Source of the DNA: Saccharomyces paradoxus
Lineage: Eukaryota > Ascomycota > Saccharomycetes > Saccharomycetales > Saccharomycetaceae
Length of the DNA: 64,000 bases
Direction: 5' to 3'
NCBI RefSeq assembly: GCF_002079055.1
Contig: NC_047502.1
Coordinates: forward strand, 186,001 to 250,000
The position numbers and the translations under genes were made by a program. Under the pieces are notes generated by a model that did no database searches, had not been told where the DNA came from, and saw nothing but the letters and a program-made list of their open reading frames with translations. Shown here one piece after another: positions 42,966-53,492 of this stretch (positions within the stretch are counted from its first letter, which is position 1; every line of letters starts with the position of its first letter).

Positions 42966-44903
42966 CTAAAAAAACGATTTGGCTAGTGCTTCTAAGTTGT
43001 TCTCTTCTGGCGTTAAGCATTCCGTATCTTTAACAATGTTTAATATCACACCGGCAATAAACTTTCCATTGTTAAAACAGCTCTCGCTACCTTTATCTAT
43101 ATTTTCTTTAAATGAAAGTACAGTCTCTAATATCAGGATTAACTTTTGAGCATAATTCTTGAACAGTGTATTCTCAATTGGATTGACGTCAGTTGTCAGA
43201 GTTGAATTTTTTAAATAAATTCCAACTGTTTTTGTGATATGAAATAAATCTGACACGGTTAGTTGTTCTGCTTGACCTAGATTTTGGAATGTGAAGATCG
43301 AATCCCATAAATACGTAACAACTTCTTTAGGATTGGGTTTCTTGGACACAAGTAGCTTATCCATCGCAATACAGGACGTCAATGTTCCGTGTTCCGCTAT
43401 AAAGGATATGATCGTTGGATCACTGTTAATTAGGTCTTGTAGTTTTGAACTTGGCAGTACGGCCAAAACTTTGTTTAGTAAATTTGTTAATAACGATCTC
43501 AGGTTGTTATAATATTTAGCTTGTTCGTGACATTTTTTCATAATTTGAAATAAGATGAAAAGATCCTTGACATCTAGCCACATAGCATTTTCTATGTTTA
43601 GCAGCTTTCTCAGTAAATCTAAAAGCCCTTGATATTGTAATGGGTCTTGGAACGAGCGGCCAACCTTGATCAATTCGCTAAGAGATATAAGTTTTAGCAA
43701 TGCGATAACGTCACTTTTGGATGCAACTGAGTTACATAATATTAGCAAAACCGCAGCTAAGACATAACTACTTGTGGAGCTCTTGATAGTTTCGATGCAT
43801 AATGATTGCTCTCGTTTGTTTGAGTTGGTTAGATTGGCGGAGATGTTGCCAGTGCACGATAAGAGTCTTCTCATTACAATTAGTTTATTATTGAAGGTTT
43901 TTGGTTCTAACCAACCTAAGGATGATAATAGGTTTTTTTGCATACCTAGCACAATCTGCTCTTCATTTGTAAAATTTATATTTTCATCTTTGGCTACAAT
44001 GGTTTCAAGACATGTCGATAGATTTAAAAGCAATTCGCAATTCAGATCGTCCTCATCATCATCTTCTTCTTCCTCTTCCTCTTCCTCTTCTTCTTCTTCT
44101 TCTTCTTTTTCAACGTCCTCTTGACCTTTTTGACTAGTGGGCTTCTGAGTTTCAGTATTTGAACAGACTTCAACCGCTACATCTTCTATTTCTCGCAATT
44201 CGTTATGTTGCACGTTCGAAGATATTTTTTTGATGTACTGGCTTAAAAAAAATAGATCACTGATTTGGATATTCTGATAATTGAACTTTAAAAGATCGTT
44301 TAATAAATCCGAACCTAAGATAACTTTTTCGGGAGATGTCAAATAGGTATACTGTGTAGTTTTCAACATAACAAATAATGGGCCTCTAATAAAGGGAGCC
44401 AATTTCTCTGTAAACTTGATATTTCCAATGCAAAAGTTTCTTAGTAGCACTACCGACCGCATCTGTAATTTATCTAACAAGTCATCTTCGGTGCCGTCAG
44501 AAGAAATTTGGTTTAGTTGGAGTATTCCGCCTATATAATAAGTAAGAAGCTTTTTCCCTCCTGAAGATAGGAGAATTTGTCGATTATCATCATTGTCACT
44601 TATTGCATTAGCGATACATCTAATCATTTCAGAACTGATCTCAAAAAACGCTATTTTATCATGATTTAAAATATTCGTATCATGAAAGCAATAATCAAGT
44701 GTTTGTTCCAATACCCTTACCAGGTTCGATAGCAGTCCAGTCTTGCCAATAACATCTCTGTTATTAGGTTCTCTCAATGAAATGGCCAATTGGTCCATTA
44801 CGGTTAGGTAGCTTCCTAGGTAGACATCGTTCATCGGAACATCCTTAACTGAAGACGCATTGAGGATCGGTTGCAAACCAAATAAAATCTTTTCGTAATC
44901 CAT
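42966..44903 (-). CDS. BEM4: Bem4, Cdc42/Rho-interacting polarity protein
   Basis: 645 residues (633 in S. cerevisiae). A largely helical, armadillo-like protein similar to SmgGDS; the conserved start MDYEKILFGLQPILN and end LEALAKSFF match the family. Known role: binds Cdc42 and Rho1-type GTPases and the GEF Cdc24, and promotes filamentous-growth signalling. The added length is in an acidic run near residues 270-295, where GAA/GAG repeats encode at least 14 consecutive Glu followed by Asp-rich residues. No other oddity is seen. Confidence 0.95.
   Translation of the reverse strand: MDYEKILFGLQPILNASSVKDVPMNDVYLGSYLTVMDQLAISLREPNNRDVIGKTGLLSNLVRVLEQTLDYCFHDTNILNHDKIAFFEISSEMIRCIANAISDNDDNRQILLSSGGKKLLTYYIGGILQLNQISSDGTEDDLLDKLQMRSVVLLRNFCIGNIKFTEKLAPFIRGPLFVMLKTTQYTYLTSPEKVILGSDLLNDLLKFNYQNIQISDLFFLSQYIKKISSNVQHNELREIEDVAVEVCSNTETQKPTSQKGQEDVEKEEEEEEEEEEEEEEDDDEDDLNCELLLNLSTCLETIVAKDENINFTNEEQIVLGMQKNLLSSLGWLEPKTFNNKLIVMRRLLSCTGNISANLTNSNKREQSLCIETIKSSTSSYVLAAVLLILCNSVASKSDVIALLKLISLSELIKVGRSFQDPLQYQGLLDLLRKLLNIENAMWLDVKDLFILFQIMKKCHEQAKYYNNLRSLLTNLLNKVLAVLPSSKLQDLINSDPTIISFIAEHGTLTSCIAMDKLLVSKKPNPKEVVTYLWDSIFTFQNLGQAEQLTVSDLFHITKTVGIYLKNSTLTTDVNPIENTLFKNYAQKLILILETVLSFKENIDKGSESCFNNGKFIAGVILNIVKDTECLTPEENNLEALAKSFF
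44050..44112. repeat. GAA/GAG trinucleotide tract inside BEM4
   Basis: About 60 bp of near-pure CTT/CCT triplets (GAA/GAG on the coding strand) give the poly-Glu/Asp run of Bem4. Triplet purity and the longer protein suggest repeat expansion. Confidence 0.8.
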
Positions 44904-45722
44904 TTAGCAAAACTGTTATTTCGACTTGCAACCACAACCTTTTAGTGCTGAAATATAAATGAGGCGATTAGCTATTTGCAGTCTGTCTTCAATTTGCAAG
45001 CGGTCTGCTTACGTTGTCTTCAGCCATCTTACGTACTACCTTGGCTTACTGCGGGCGGGTAATATGATCTTATTTTTCTTGACATGTTTAAGAAAAATAC
45101 TTTTGGCTATCAAAAAAAGTTAAGGAAGAAATATCTCAATGTGAAGGATTAGATATGAATGAATTTACGGCACTTGCGCAGTATTTAGTGCAGTTTGCTC
45201 AAAAATAAATGAAAAAACTATAGAGTCACGAGTACGATACCAACTATTCTTTTCAGACTCTTAGAAACCTCAGCGGCTAACGGTAAACCCGATAACTGGC
45301 GGGCATTGGATATTAAGGTCTCAGTGCAAATGATTTTATTTGGGTGGTCATTTAGGTAAGTACCATTAGGGCGAAGTTCCTTTTTGATGCCTATTGTAGC
45401 ATGCTCTTACTCCTTCCTTCCTTCCTCAGTTAATTGCTCGTGCTGATATATCCCATCGCCCATTAGCCCATTGTTATAATCACTTTATACGAAGTCTGGC
45501 CGTTAACGCTTCTTCTACCACTAAAAAAAAATCAGTCACCCACGCAAATACTGAAAAAAAAAAAAAGAAAATCAAAAGCGAAAAGAAACCTTATGCATTT
45601 TTTATTCAGGTGTTGGATGATTGTATTGTATTATAAACCATAACCACGTAAAGTTACCAAATTTTTTTTTTTTTTTTTTCGAAGTGAAAAACATAAAACA
45701 AAATTATCTTTAACCAGTTATA
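44904..45722. promoter_or_regulatory. Divergent BEM4/CDC60 region with Abf1, Gcn4, Reb1 sites and poly(dT)
   Basis: 819 bp. A perfect Abf1 match (ATCACTTTATACGA) lies at 45479-45492. A Gcn4-type TGACTCT (minus strand) is at 45222-45228 and a Reb1-type CGGGTAA at 45056-45062. A 19-T run covers about 45662-45680, just before CDC60, and another A-run is at about 45554-45566. Factor site plus poly(dA:dT) is the classic nucleosome-depleted promoter of a highly expressed gene. Confidence 0.6.
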
Positions 45723-48700
45723 ATGTCTTCTGGTTTGGTCTTAGAAAATACGGCACGTAGAGATGCGTTAATCGCCATCGAAAAGAAGTACCAGAAAATA
45801 TGGGCTGAAGAGCATCAATTTGAAATCGATGCTCCATCAATTGAAGATGAGCCCATAACAATGGACTCTGAAGAGTTACATCGCAAGTATCCCAAATTCA
45901 TGTCGTCTATGGCCTATCCGTATATGAACGGTGTTATGCACGCCGGTCATTGCTTTACTCTTTCTAAAGTCGAATTTTCTATTGGTTTTGAAAGAATGAA
46001 CGGTAAAAGAGCTTTGTTTCCATTGGGTTTTCACTGTACAGGTATGCCGATCTTAGCCTGTGCTGATAAACTAAAGAGGGAAGCCGAACTATTCGGCAAG
46101 AACTTCGACAATGTACCAGCAGAAGAAGAAGAAACTAAAGAAGAAACCCCGGCTGAGAAAGACCACGAGGATGTTACCAAATTCAAGGCTAAAAAATCTA
46201 AAGCCGCAGCCAAGAAGGGCCGTGGTAAATACCAATTCGAGATCATGTTACAGCTTGGTATCCCTAGAGAAGAAATCATTAAGTTTGCCGATGCCAAGTA
46301 CTGGTTGACTTATTTCCCTCCGTTGTGTGAAAGTGATTGTACCTCACTTGGGGCTCGTATCGACTGGAGACGTTCTTTTGTCACCACCGATGCTAATCCT
46401 TATTATGATGCCTTTATTAGATGGCAGATGAACAAGTTAAAGGCCGCTGGTAAGATCAAATTTGGTGAACGTTATACTATCTATTCTGAAAAAGATGGTC
46501 AAGCCTGTATGGATCACGATAGACAATCCGGTGAGGGTGTCACACCACAAGAATATATTGGTGTTAAAATTGAAGCTTTGGAGTTTGCCGACGATGCCGC
46601 AAAAATCATTGATTCAAGCTCAGATCTTGACAAATCTAAAAAGTTCTACTTCGTCGCTGCCACCTTGAGACCAGAAACCATGTACGGCCAAACATGTTGT
46701 TTTGTTTCTCCAACGATTGAGTACGGTATATTTGATACTGGTGATTCTTACTTTATCACTACTGAACGTGCATTCAAAAACATGTCATACCAAAAGTTAA
46801 CGCCGAAGAGAGGCTTCTACAAGCCGGTAGTTACTGTCCCAGGTAAGGCATTCATTGGTACCAAAATTCATGCTCCACAATCCGTATATCCTGAACTAAG
46901 AATACTGCCTATGGAAACTGTCATCGCTACCAAGGGTACCGGTGTAGTCACGTGTGTTCCATCTAACTCACCAGATGATTACATTACTACCAAGGACTTG
47001 TTGCACAAACCTGAATATTACGGCATCAAACCTGAATGGATTGACCATGAAATTGTTCCAATTATGCGTACCGAAAAGTATGGTGATTTGACTGCGAAGG
47101 CTATTGTTGAAGAGAAGAAAATTCAATCTCCGAAGGATAAGAATTTGTTAGCGGAAGCCAAAAAAATTGCTTACAAGGAAGATTACTACACTGGTACTAT
47201 GATATATGGCCCTTATAAAGGTGAGAAGGTCGAACAGGCCAAAAACAAGGTTAAGGCTGACATGATTGCAGCAGGTGAAGCTTTTGTCTACAATGAACCA
47301 GAATCTCAAGTTATGTCACGTTCTGGTGACGATTGTATTGTTTCTTTGGAAGACCAATGGTACGTTGATTATGGTGAAGAAAGTTGGAAGAAACAAGCGA
47401 TTGAATGTTTGGAAGGGATGCAATTATTTGCTCCTGAGGTGAAAAACGCATTTGAAGGTGTTTTGGATTGGCTAAAAAACTGGGCTGTTTGCCGTACATA
47501 CGGTTTAGGTACTAGATTACCTTGGGATGAAAAGTATTTAGTTGAATCTTTATCAGACTCAACTATTTACCAATCATTCTATACTATTGCTCACTTACTA
47601 TTTAAGGATTACTATGGTAACGAGATTGGACCATTGGGCATTTCAGCTGATCAAATGACAGACGAGGTCTTCGATTATATATTCCAACACCAAGATGACG
47701 TCAAGAACACCGATATTCCTTTACCTGCTCTGCAAAAGTTGAGGAGAGAATTTGAGTACTTCTACCCATTGGATGTCTCAATTTCTGGGAAGGATTTGAT
47801 CCCTAACCATTTAACTTTCTTCATCTACACACACGTTGCATTATTCCCAAAGAAATTCTGGCCTAAGGGCATCAGAGCTAATGGTCATTTGATGTTGAAC
47901 AACTCTAAAATGTCCAAATCTACTGGTAATTTTATGACTTTAGAGCAAACTGTTGAAAAGTTCGGTGCTGACGCAGCTCGTATTGCGTTTGCCGATGCGG
48001 GAGATACTGTTGAAGATGCAAATTTTGATGAATCTAACGCTAATGCTGCTATTCTGAGATTATTCAATTTGAAGGAGTGGGCCGAAGAAATCTCCAAGGA
48101 ATCTTCTAATTTGAGAACTGGAGAGATCACCGATTTCTTTGATGTCGCGTTTGAACAGGAAATGAACGCTCTGGTTGAAAAGACCTACGAACAATACGCA
48201 TTAACTAACTACAAGAATGCTTTAAAATACGGTCTTTTCGATTTCCAAGCTGCTAGAGATTACTATCGTGAAGCTAGTGGTGTAATGCATAGAGACTTAA
48301 TTACCCGTTATATCGAAACACAAGCCTTATTGCTGGCTCCAATTGCGCCTCATTTCGCTGAGTACATTTACCGTGAAGTTCTGGGTAAACAGATCTCTGT
48401 ACAAAATGCCAAATTTCCACGTGCATCCAAACCAGTAGACAAGGGTGTTTTGGCTGCTTTAGATTACTTAAGAAACCTACAAAGAAGCATAAGAGAAGGC
48501 GAAGGCCAAGCTCTAAAAAAGAAGAAGGGCAAGTCTGCCGAAATCGATGCATCCAAACCTGTTAAGTTGACCTTATTAATTTCTGAATCATTCCCAGAAT
48601 GGCAATCACAATGTGTTGAAATTGTCCGTAAACTATTCGCCGAACACACTTTAGATGACAATAAAAAGATCAGAGAGCATGTTGAACCTAAGGAAATGAA

Positions 48701-48998
48701 GAGAGCTATGCCATTCATTTCTTTGCTAAAACAACGTTTAACTAACGAAAAGCCAGAGGATGTGTTTGAAAGAGAGTTACAATTCAATGAAATCGACACT
48801 GTCAAGGCTGCTGCAAAGAATGTTGAAAAGGCTGCACAAGCTTTGAAGATTGCTGAATTTAGTGCAATTTCTTTCCCATATGGCGCCAAAACCGGTAAGG
48901 ATATTTTTACTGGTGAAGAAGTTGAAATTCCACCTGTAACAAAGATTGTTGAAAATGCTGTTCCAGGTAATCCGGGCGTTGTTTTCCAAAACATTTAA
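45723..48998 (+). CDS. CDC60: Cytosolic leucyl-tRNA synthetase
   Basis: 1,091 residues (1,090 in S. cerevisiae). A class I synthetase of the eukaryotic/archaeal LeuRS type: HIGH-like HAGH at 73-76 within PYMNGVMHAGH, an inserted CP1 editing domain (about 270-520, with the Thr-rich TLRPETMYGQT block), KMSKS at about 729-733 (NNSKMSKSTGNF), then the anticodon-binding helical domain and a C-terminal extension. Known role: charges leucine tRNA in the cytoplasm; also senses leucine for TORC1 through Gtr1. Codon usage is strongly biased to preferred yeast codons, as expected for high expression. Large antisense frames here are artefacts of this bias. Confidence 0.98.
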   Translation: MSSGLVLENTARRDALIAIEKKYQKIWAEEHQFEIDAPSIEDEPITMDSEELHRKYPKFMSSMAYPYMNGVMHAGHCFTLSKVEFSIGFERMNGKRALFPLGFHCTGMPILACADKLKREAELFGKNFDNVPAEEEETKEETPAEKDHEDVTKFKAKKSKAAAKKGRGKYQFEIMLQLGIPREEIIKFADAKYWLTYFPPLCESDCTSLGARIDWRRSFVTTDANPYYDAFIRWQMNKLKAAGKIKFGERYTIYSEKDGQACMDHDRQSGEGVTPQEYIGVKIEALEFADDAAKIIDSSSDLDKSKKFYFVAATLRPETMYGQTCCFVSPTIEYGIFDTGDSYFITTERAFKNMSYQKLTPKRGFYKPVVTVPGKAFIGTKIHAPQSVYPELRILPMETVIATKGTGVVTCVPSNSPDDYITTKDLLHKPEYYGIKPEWIDHEIVPIMRTEKYGDLTAKAIVEEKKIQSPKDKNLLAEAKKIAYKEDYYTGTMIYGPYKGEKVEQAKNKVKADMIAAGEAFVYNEPESQVMSRSGDDCIVSLEDQWYVDYGEESWKKQAIECLEGMQLFAPEVKNAFEGVLDWLKNWAVCRTYGLGTRLPWDEKYLVESLSDSTIYQSFYTIAHLLFKDYYGNEIGPLGISADQMTDEVFDYIFQHQDDVKNTDIPLPALQKLRREFEYFYPLDVSISGKDLIPNHLTFFIYTHVALFPKKFWPKGIRANGHLMLNNSKMSKSTGNFMTLEQTVEKFGADAARIAFADAGDTVEDANFDESNANAAILRLFNLKEWAEEISKESSNLRTGEITDFFDVAFEQEMNALVEKTYEQYALTNYKNALKYGLFDFQAARDYYREASGVMHRDLITRYIETQALLLAPIAPHFAEYIYREVLGKQISVQNAKFPRASKPVDKGVLAALDYLRNLQRSIREGEGQALKKKKGKSAEIDASKPVKLTLLISESFPEWQSQCVEIVRKLFAEHTLDDNKKIREHVEPKEMKRAMPFISLLKQRLTNEKPEDVFERELQFNEIDTVKAAAKNVEKAAQALKIAEFSAISFPYGAKTGKDIFTGEEVEIPPVTKIVENAVPGNPGVVFQNI

Positions 48999-49614
48999 AG
49001 GGAAATGTTTTAAGATATCTCGCGGTGATTTTTTGATAAAAGATACAAGAGATTTTCATAGAAATGCTTATAAAATCAGTAAACAACTACCAGAAATTGC
49101 GTCGCATTGATAATTTTGCTTCGTATATAACGTATAATTTATTGTAATTACACAATTGTTTTGTTTTGTATTTGTTTATTTTCTTTTCAGATGTTTCCAC
49201 AAATTTGGTGAAGGATACGTATAATGGTTCTTTTTAATCGCAAATATCTGATTTGGGGGTTATTCGAATAGTCATGAGAACGCTATTTCGGGTAGAACAT
49301 CGAGAGGAACACGCCAATAAGCAAAAAGAATAATAAATATATATATATAAAATATACATGTAAAAAAGGTGTTTTCAATGAATGATAAAGTTTATGAATG
49401 TAATGTAATATATTCTAAGGATGTAAGAAAAAACCGTTGCGTATAATAAAACAGGTCTATGATGTTAAAAGATGAAAAAGAAGGCCCAATAAAATGAACA
49501 GAATCGGAATAAACTAAAATAAATAAAACCCAAGTAACCACACACAAAAAGCACATTGATGCTAAGAAGCCCTCCCTGCTAGGAAACGAAAATCAGAATG
49601 ATACGTTTCATTAA
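48999..49614. other. Convergent CDC60/PET20 3' region
   Basis: 616 bp, long for a convergent yeast spacer. It has AT-rich polyadenylation-type stretches and a TA microsatellite (about 49336-49352). I see no gene or RNA feature. Confidence 0.35.
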
Positions 49615-50376
49615 TCACCCTTCAAGTTTTTTTTTCATTTGGAGCAACGTCACTACTGACTTTTTTCTCCCCTTGCCTCTTCTTTTTGAAAGTTCATCCA
49701 TTTTCCTCTGAAGCGTCTCACTTATTTCACTGTCAACTAGTGTATTTCTCTTAGCATTTACGTGAACAAGCTCATCTGTGTTCATTAACTTTTCCTTAGG
49801 TGGATGAAAAGGTTTCAAATTTTTCAGTAGCTCACTAGGTATGTTCTCCCACTCAGAAAAGAATTCCAGGCCGGTAGCAGAGGAAATCCATGGCGATAAG
49901 GGTTCATTCAAATCTTCTAGCTTCATCGCAAATTCGTATAACGTACTTCCAGTATCCTCCTTTAGCTTCGGGTCATTGGGATTAATGAACAGGGGCCTAT
50001 ATCCAGAATAGAGTACGTTTGTGCTCATGTCACTCTGCTTTAAATGTGAGGTAGATGGAACTCTTGGTAGCGAAGAAAAATCCCTTCTTTTCTTTCTTAG
50101 ATGTGAATCTCTTATATCGTTAGGTTCTTTCTTAGTGATTGGCTTGCTTTGCTTTATAAGAGGTGCAGTATGTTCCTGTTCTGGGGGTTGACGATGGTAT
50201 GCTGCCTTTTTACTTCCCTTTTTCCTTTTAGATTTCATTTGATTTTTAGAGAGTAGAGACTGGTTATTTAAGAATGTAAACGAAGATTGAAATCTTCTGG
50301 AAGTGAGAGCTATTCCCGAAGAAATGACATTGTGCCTTGATAAAGGCGAGACAAATGGACGAGCTAGCTTCAACAT
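49615..50376 (-). CDS. PET20: Pet20, mitochondrial protein required for respiratory growth
   Basis: 253 residues, as in S. cerevisiae. A basic N-terminal presequence (MLKLARPFVSPLSRH) fits mitochondrial import. The rest is Lys-rich, with a conserved middle (TNVLYSGYRPLFINPNDPKL, about 118-137), which resembles the Pet20/Sue1 family. Known role: respiratory growth on non-fermentable carbon and stability of the mitochondrial genome; the related Sue1 acts in degradation of unstable cytochrome c. The ATG at 50376 is the natural start. A perfect Rpn4 element lies 75 bp upstream. Confidence 0.93.
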   Translation of the reverse strand: MLKLARPFVSPLSRHNVISSGIALTSRRFQSSFTFLNNQSLLSKNQMKSKRKKGSKKAAYHRQPPEQEHTAPLIKQSKPITKKEPNDIRDSHLRKKRRDFSSLPRVPSTSHLKQSDMSTNVLYSGYRPLFINPNDPKLKEDTGSTLYEFAMKLEDLNEPLSPWISSATGLEFFSEWENIPSELLKNLKPFHPPKEKLMNTDELVHVNAKRNTLVDSEISETLQRKMDELSKRRGKGRKKSVVTLLQMKKKLEG

Positions 50377-50740
50377 GATTTATCGTCCGGTTTGGCGTTC
50401 TGGCTTGTTAAATATACGATTGTTGGTTTTTGAAGCACTGTATAGTGTTCGGTGGCAAATGGTGCTAAATATCTAGCGTATGTTTGTGCACCTACGACAG
50501 TATAAGCCAAGAGAAATGAATAAGTCATTTAAATAGTTGCTATAACTACCCTTTGGGATAAACGATCCTGATACTGCGAGGAAAAAGAAACGATAAAAGA
50601 ATAGGCGTTGATGATCGTCGGGGGTGATAATGGGTGATATCGCCATTAAGGCGAACGATTATTATGATTATTATGGTTATTATGGTTGATACGATTGTTA
50701 TTATTATTACAGAGTAAAAACCTATGCGATTATATGTTGT
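50377..50740. promoter_or_regulatory. PET20 promoter with Rpn4 (PACE) element and trinucleotide run
   Basis: 364 bp. GGTGGCAAA, the proteasome-associated control element bound by Rpn4, is at 50451-50459. An imperfect ATT/TTA run covers about 50658-50710. Confidence 0.5.
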
Positions 50741-52984
50741 TTATATTTTCATACCAACGGGAAGAGTCAGCGACCTCTTGACCGCACCTGTGGGTAGTGA
50801 TATAATGCTGCTCGAGTAGGCCGAATTTAGCATAGCAAACGGAGATTTAAAAGTAATACTTAAATCCCTTTGTTTACTCATTGAGCTTAATTCCGCTAAC
50901 TCACTTACCTCGTCTTCCAAGTTTCTTCCTTCCTCTTCCTTTCTTTTTTCTTCTTCCTTGTCCTCTTCTTCTTCATCATCATCTTCTTCCTCATCTTCTT
51001 CTTCATCCTCATCATCTTCTTCATCCTCCTCAACTCTGATTTTGGCGCCATCAAATATTTGAGAGAAACTACCGTCTGCCTCATACTCAGTCAATAGAGA
51101 ATCGACGAGATCTTCATAGATAGTTGAGTTTGTTTCTGCTGATCTATTCATATAAACAACATTGCTCTTAGGATTCTGCATACGAGCAATTTGCACCCTG
51201 AGCATTATCCTTTGAGCAATGACTGTACTTAAATAATGCTTCATCAAATTGTACCCCTCTTCATTTGAAAAATCCTCATTTTTTGCGTTCAAACTTTGGA
51301 TTTCATTGCCGCTTTCAGCCCTGTTTTTACTATTTGCTTCCGTTGTTTCCATTGCATCCGCATAATTAGAATAGCTATCAGATGAGTCTCTGTCATAATC
51401 GGATGAGGAAACGCTATTAACGGGAGATAATTCTCTCATGGAACTTGTGTCAATGACATATTCATCTTCCTCTTTAATGGAATATCGATTCATGGATAAC
51501 GGAATAACTTTATTTTCTACCACGATTGACGGCTGTCTGGCAATAGCATTTAGGGCCGTCGATGGTTTTGACCTTACCAATCTTGATCTCGAGTAGGTGC
51601 TGCTGTTGCGAGTAACGGCATGATTAACAGTATCTGGTACAGAAATGAAAGAATTTCTGTTATTCACTGGTGTCATAGTAGCAGATGCAGTTAGGATAGA
51701 TGCAGCCCTTCTAATAGAAGAATTTGTCCTCCTTAATGATGGTGTGTAACTTACCAAAGGACTTCTTGGCGTGTTTGATCCAACTTTGGAATCCTCAGAT
51801 GGAGGCGGCTTTGCTTCAAATTTCGTATCAACTGTCAATGGTTTAGTCTTTTTCTGTGGAGCCAATACAGGTACCAAAGACTTTGATGATATTGATCTTT
51901 GTAAATTGGATACGTATCTCTGCGCTCTTTTCTGACGCGGAGTAGAGCTGGTATTACTGTCGGTTAAATTTGGCCCTCTTTTTTTTAACTTGCTGTTAAT
52001 TTTTCCTTTGGATCTAGTTTTTTTGGAATTCGTAGTGGAAGCCACTTTTTGGTCATTGTATGAGAACAGTTTTTTCCTTATGACTAGCCGTAGCTTGCGT
52101 AGCTTTTTTTTTATCTTAATTCCCAATGAAATGAAATAATACAAGAGCCCGCCTTTGCATCTAACTGCCTTTGATCGTTTTAGAGAACAACTGGCACTAC
52201 TTGATTTACTGCTGATACTTGAACTATATCTAAGATTGGAAGACCTTGAAGACTCAATTCGTTTTATGGTAGGAACTCTGTTTAGCTTTTTTTTAGGTTT
52301 CGGTACCAGGTTACCTTTTGGTTCGATAGCTTTTATATATTTTTTTGAATTTGATTTGGTTACGGCTTTGGCTTCTTGCGTCGACAATAAAATATCGCTT
52401 TTAGATGTCGATTTCTTTGAAGGTAACGAGGATGCTGATGATGGTGCGATATCGTAGGAAACATTATCTGCTGTTGGAATAGTCTGGAAGGCCGTTGATA
52501 TTGAGCCAGTTACGTTTCCCTCTGGAATAACTTCCATTGAATGTAATTGGTTTTTTACTACACTTGAGCTGCTATAATGTATAGGGTCATTTCCTTGGGA
52601 ATCATGTGAAGCGAAATAGTCACTTTTGTTTGAGTCTGAGGATGTTAATCTATTAGCGGCTTCATTTTGGTTGACAACAATACGTGGTGAAGACGTAGTG
52701 TTGTCGGAAATATTAGCAAAGGAATAATATCCATTCGATGAATAACCAGAATTTGTATTTGTATTGGACGTAGACGTATAGTCCGATAATATCTGAGAGT
52801 TTACATCTTCATCGCGAGAAACACCATTTTCTGCGGCAAAAACATCATTCAAAAGATGATGATTGTTCAAATGATACTCTTCTAACGTTCCCCTTGGTAA
52901 GCTTTCGTTAGATGGAAATTTGAAATCCATTTGGTCGCCTCTAAACGACTTAGTTTTTGTTCTTATTGGAGTTCTGATAATCAT
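50741..52984 (-). CDS. AIM44: Aim44/Gps1-type bud-neck protein
   Basis: 747 residues (about 758 in S. cerevisiae). Mostly Ser/Asn-rich and probably disordered, with a basic hydrophobic patch near residues 277-305 ([20 protein letters not shown]) that could bind membrane and a long acidic run near 650-690 (Glu/Asp). Known role: keeps Rho1 and Cdc42 activity ordered at the bud neck during and after cytokinesis; also called GPS1. The conserved N-terminus [20 protein letters not shown] and C-terminus LTLPVGMKI match. A Swi5/Ace2-type CCAGCA (53156-53161) lies about 170 bp upstream. Confidence 0.94.
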   Translation of the reverse strand: MIIRTPIRTKTKSFRGDQMDFKFPSNESLPRGTLEEYHLNNHHLLNDVFAAENGVSRDEDVNSQILSDYTSTSNTNTNSGYSSNGYYSFANISDNTTSSPRIVVNQNEAANRLTSSDSNKSDYFASHDSQGNDPIHYSSSSVVKNQLHSMEVIPEGNVTGSISTAFQTIPTADNVSYDIAPSSASSLPSKKSTSKSDILLSTQEAKAVTKSNSKKYIKAIEPKGNLVPKPKKKLNRVPTIKRIESSRSSNLRYSSSISSKSSSASCSLKRSKAVRCKGGLLYYFISLGIKIKKKLRKLRLVIRKKLFSYNDQKVASTTNSKKTRSKGKINSKLKKRGPNLTDSNTSSTPRQKRAQRYVSNLQRSISSKSLVPVLAPQKKTKPLTVDTKFEAKPPPSEDSKVGSNTPRSPLVSYTPSLRRTNSSIRRAASILTASATMTPVNNRNSFISVPDTVNHAVTRNSSTYSRSRLVRSKPSTALNAIARQPSIVVENKVIPLSMNRYSIKEEDEYVIDTSSMRELSPVNSVSSSDYDRDSSDSYSNYADAMETTEANSKNRAESGNEIQSLNAKNEDFSNEEGYNLMKHYLSTVIAQRIMLRVQIARMQNPKSNVVYMNRSAETNSTIYEDLVDSLLTEYEADGSFSQIFDGAKIRVEEDEEDDEDEEEDEEEDDDEEEEDKEEEKRKEEEGRNLEDEVSELAELSSMSKQRDLSITFKSPFAMLNSAYSSSIISLPTGAVKRSLTLPVGMKI
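50923..51031. repeat. GAA/GAT-rich triplet tract inside AIM44
   Basis: About 110 bp of CTT/CTC/ATC-type triplets (coding Glu, Asp and some Lys) give the acidic run of Aim44. It is less pure than the BEM4 tract. The run has fewer acidic residues than the S. cerevisiae protein as I recall, so the length is variable among relatives. Confidence 0.7.
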
Positions 52985-53492
52985 TCTAATATAGTTTATT
53001 CTTTGCGATGAGAAGCCGAATTTATTTGGGTACTTCTTTTAAGTAATTCGTCTTTGTTTTACTTGTTAAGCCGTTAAATCGCCAATATCATTATTATCGA
53101 ACATTCAAATCTATATATACAACATATTGTACAAAAGTGATGACATACTGTAAACCCAGCAATCTGGTTCTCCCAATTGCAGCCCTTCCTGAAGGATAGG
53201 CATACCAATTTTTTATCTTAGTAACCAAAATATCAAATTGCAAATGTCATCGCTGGAGCAGCCTTTTCTTTTTATCCTCGCCAGCCATCGCTTTTTTTTT
53301 GAATATTTCCACATGAAAACAATGGATGAAAAATCTCAAAGGCATCGCACCAATCCATAGGAGAGGGGAATAGGGGAGTTATTCCGCAAACAGTGAGTAA
53401 GTTTTTCGTTATATTGACTGCCTATATTATATACCGTGTTGTGGGGCAACAGACAGAAATAGAGAGGAAAATTTCGTGATATAACTGAAGTA
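52985..53492. promoter_or_regulatory. Divergent AIM44/TGS1 promoter
   Basis: 508 bp. CCAGCA at 53156-53161 (TGCTGG on the AIM44 side) is a Swi5/Ace2-type core, which would fit expression at M/G1. There is no clear factor site for TGS1; an eight-to-nine T run lies near 53292. Confidence 0.35.

Noticed and set aside
48464-48994. 176-codon antisense frame at the CDC60 3' end
   Set aside because: Open because preferred codons of a highly expressed gene avoid antisense stops; no family match.
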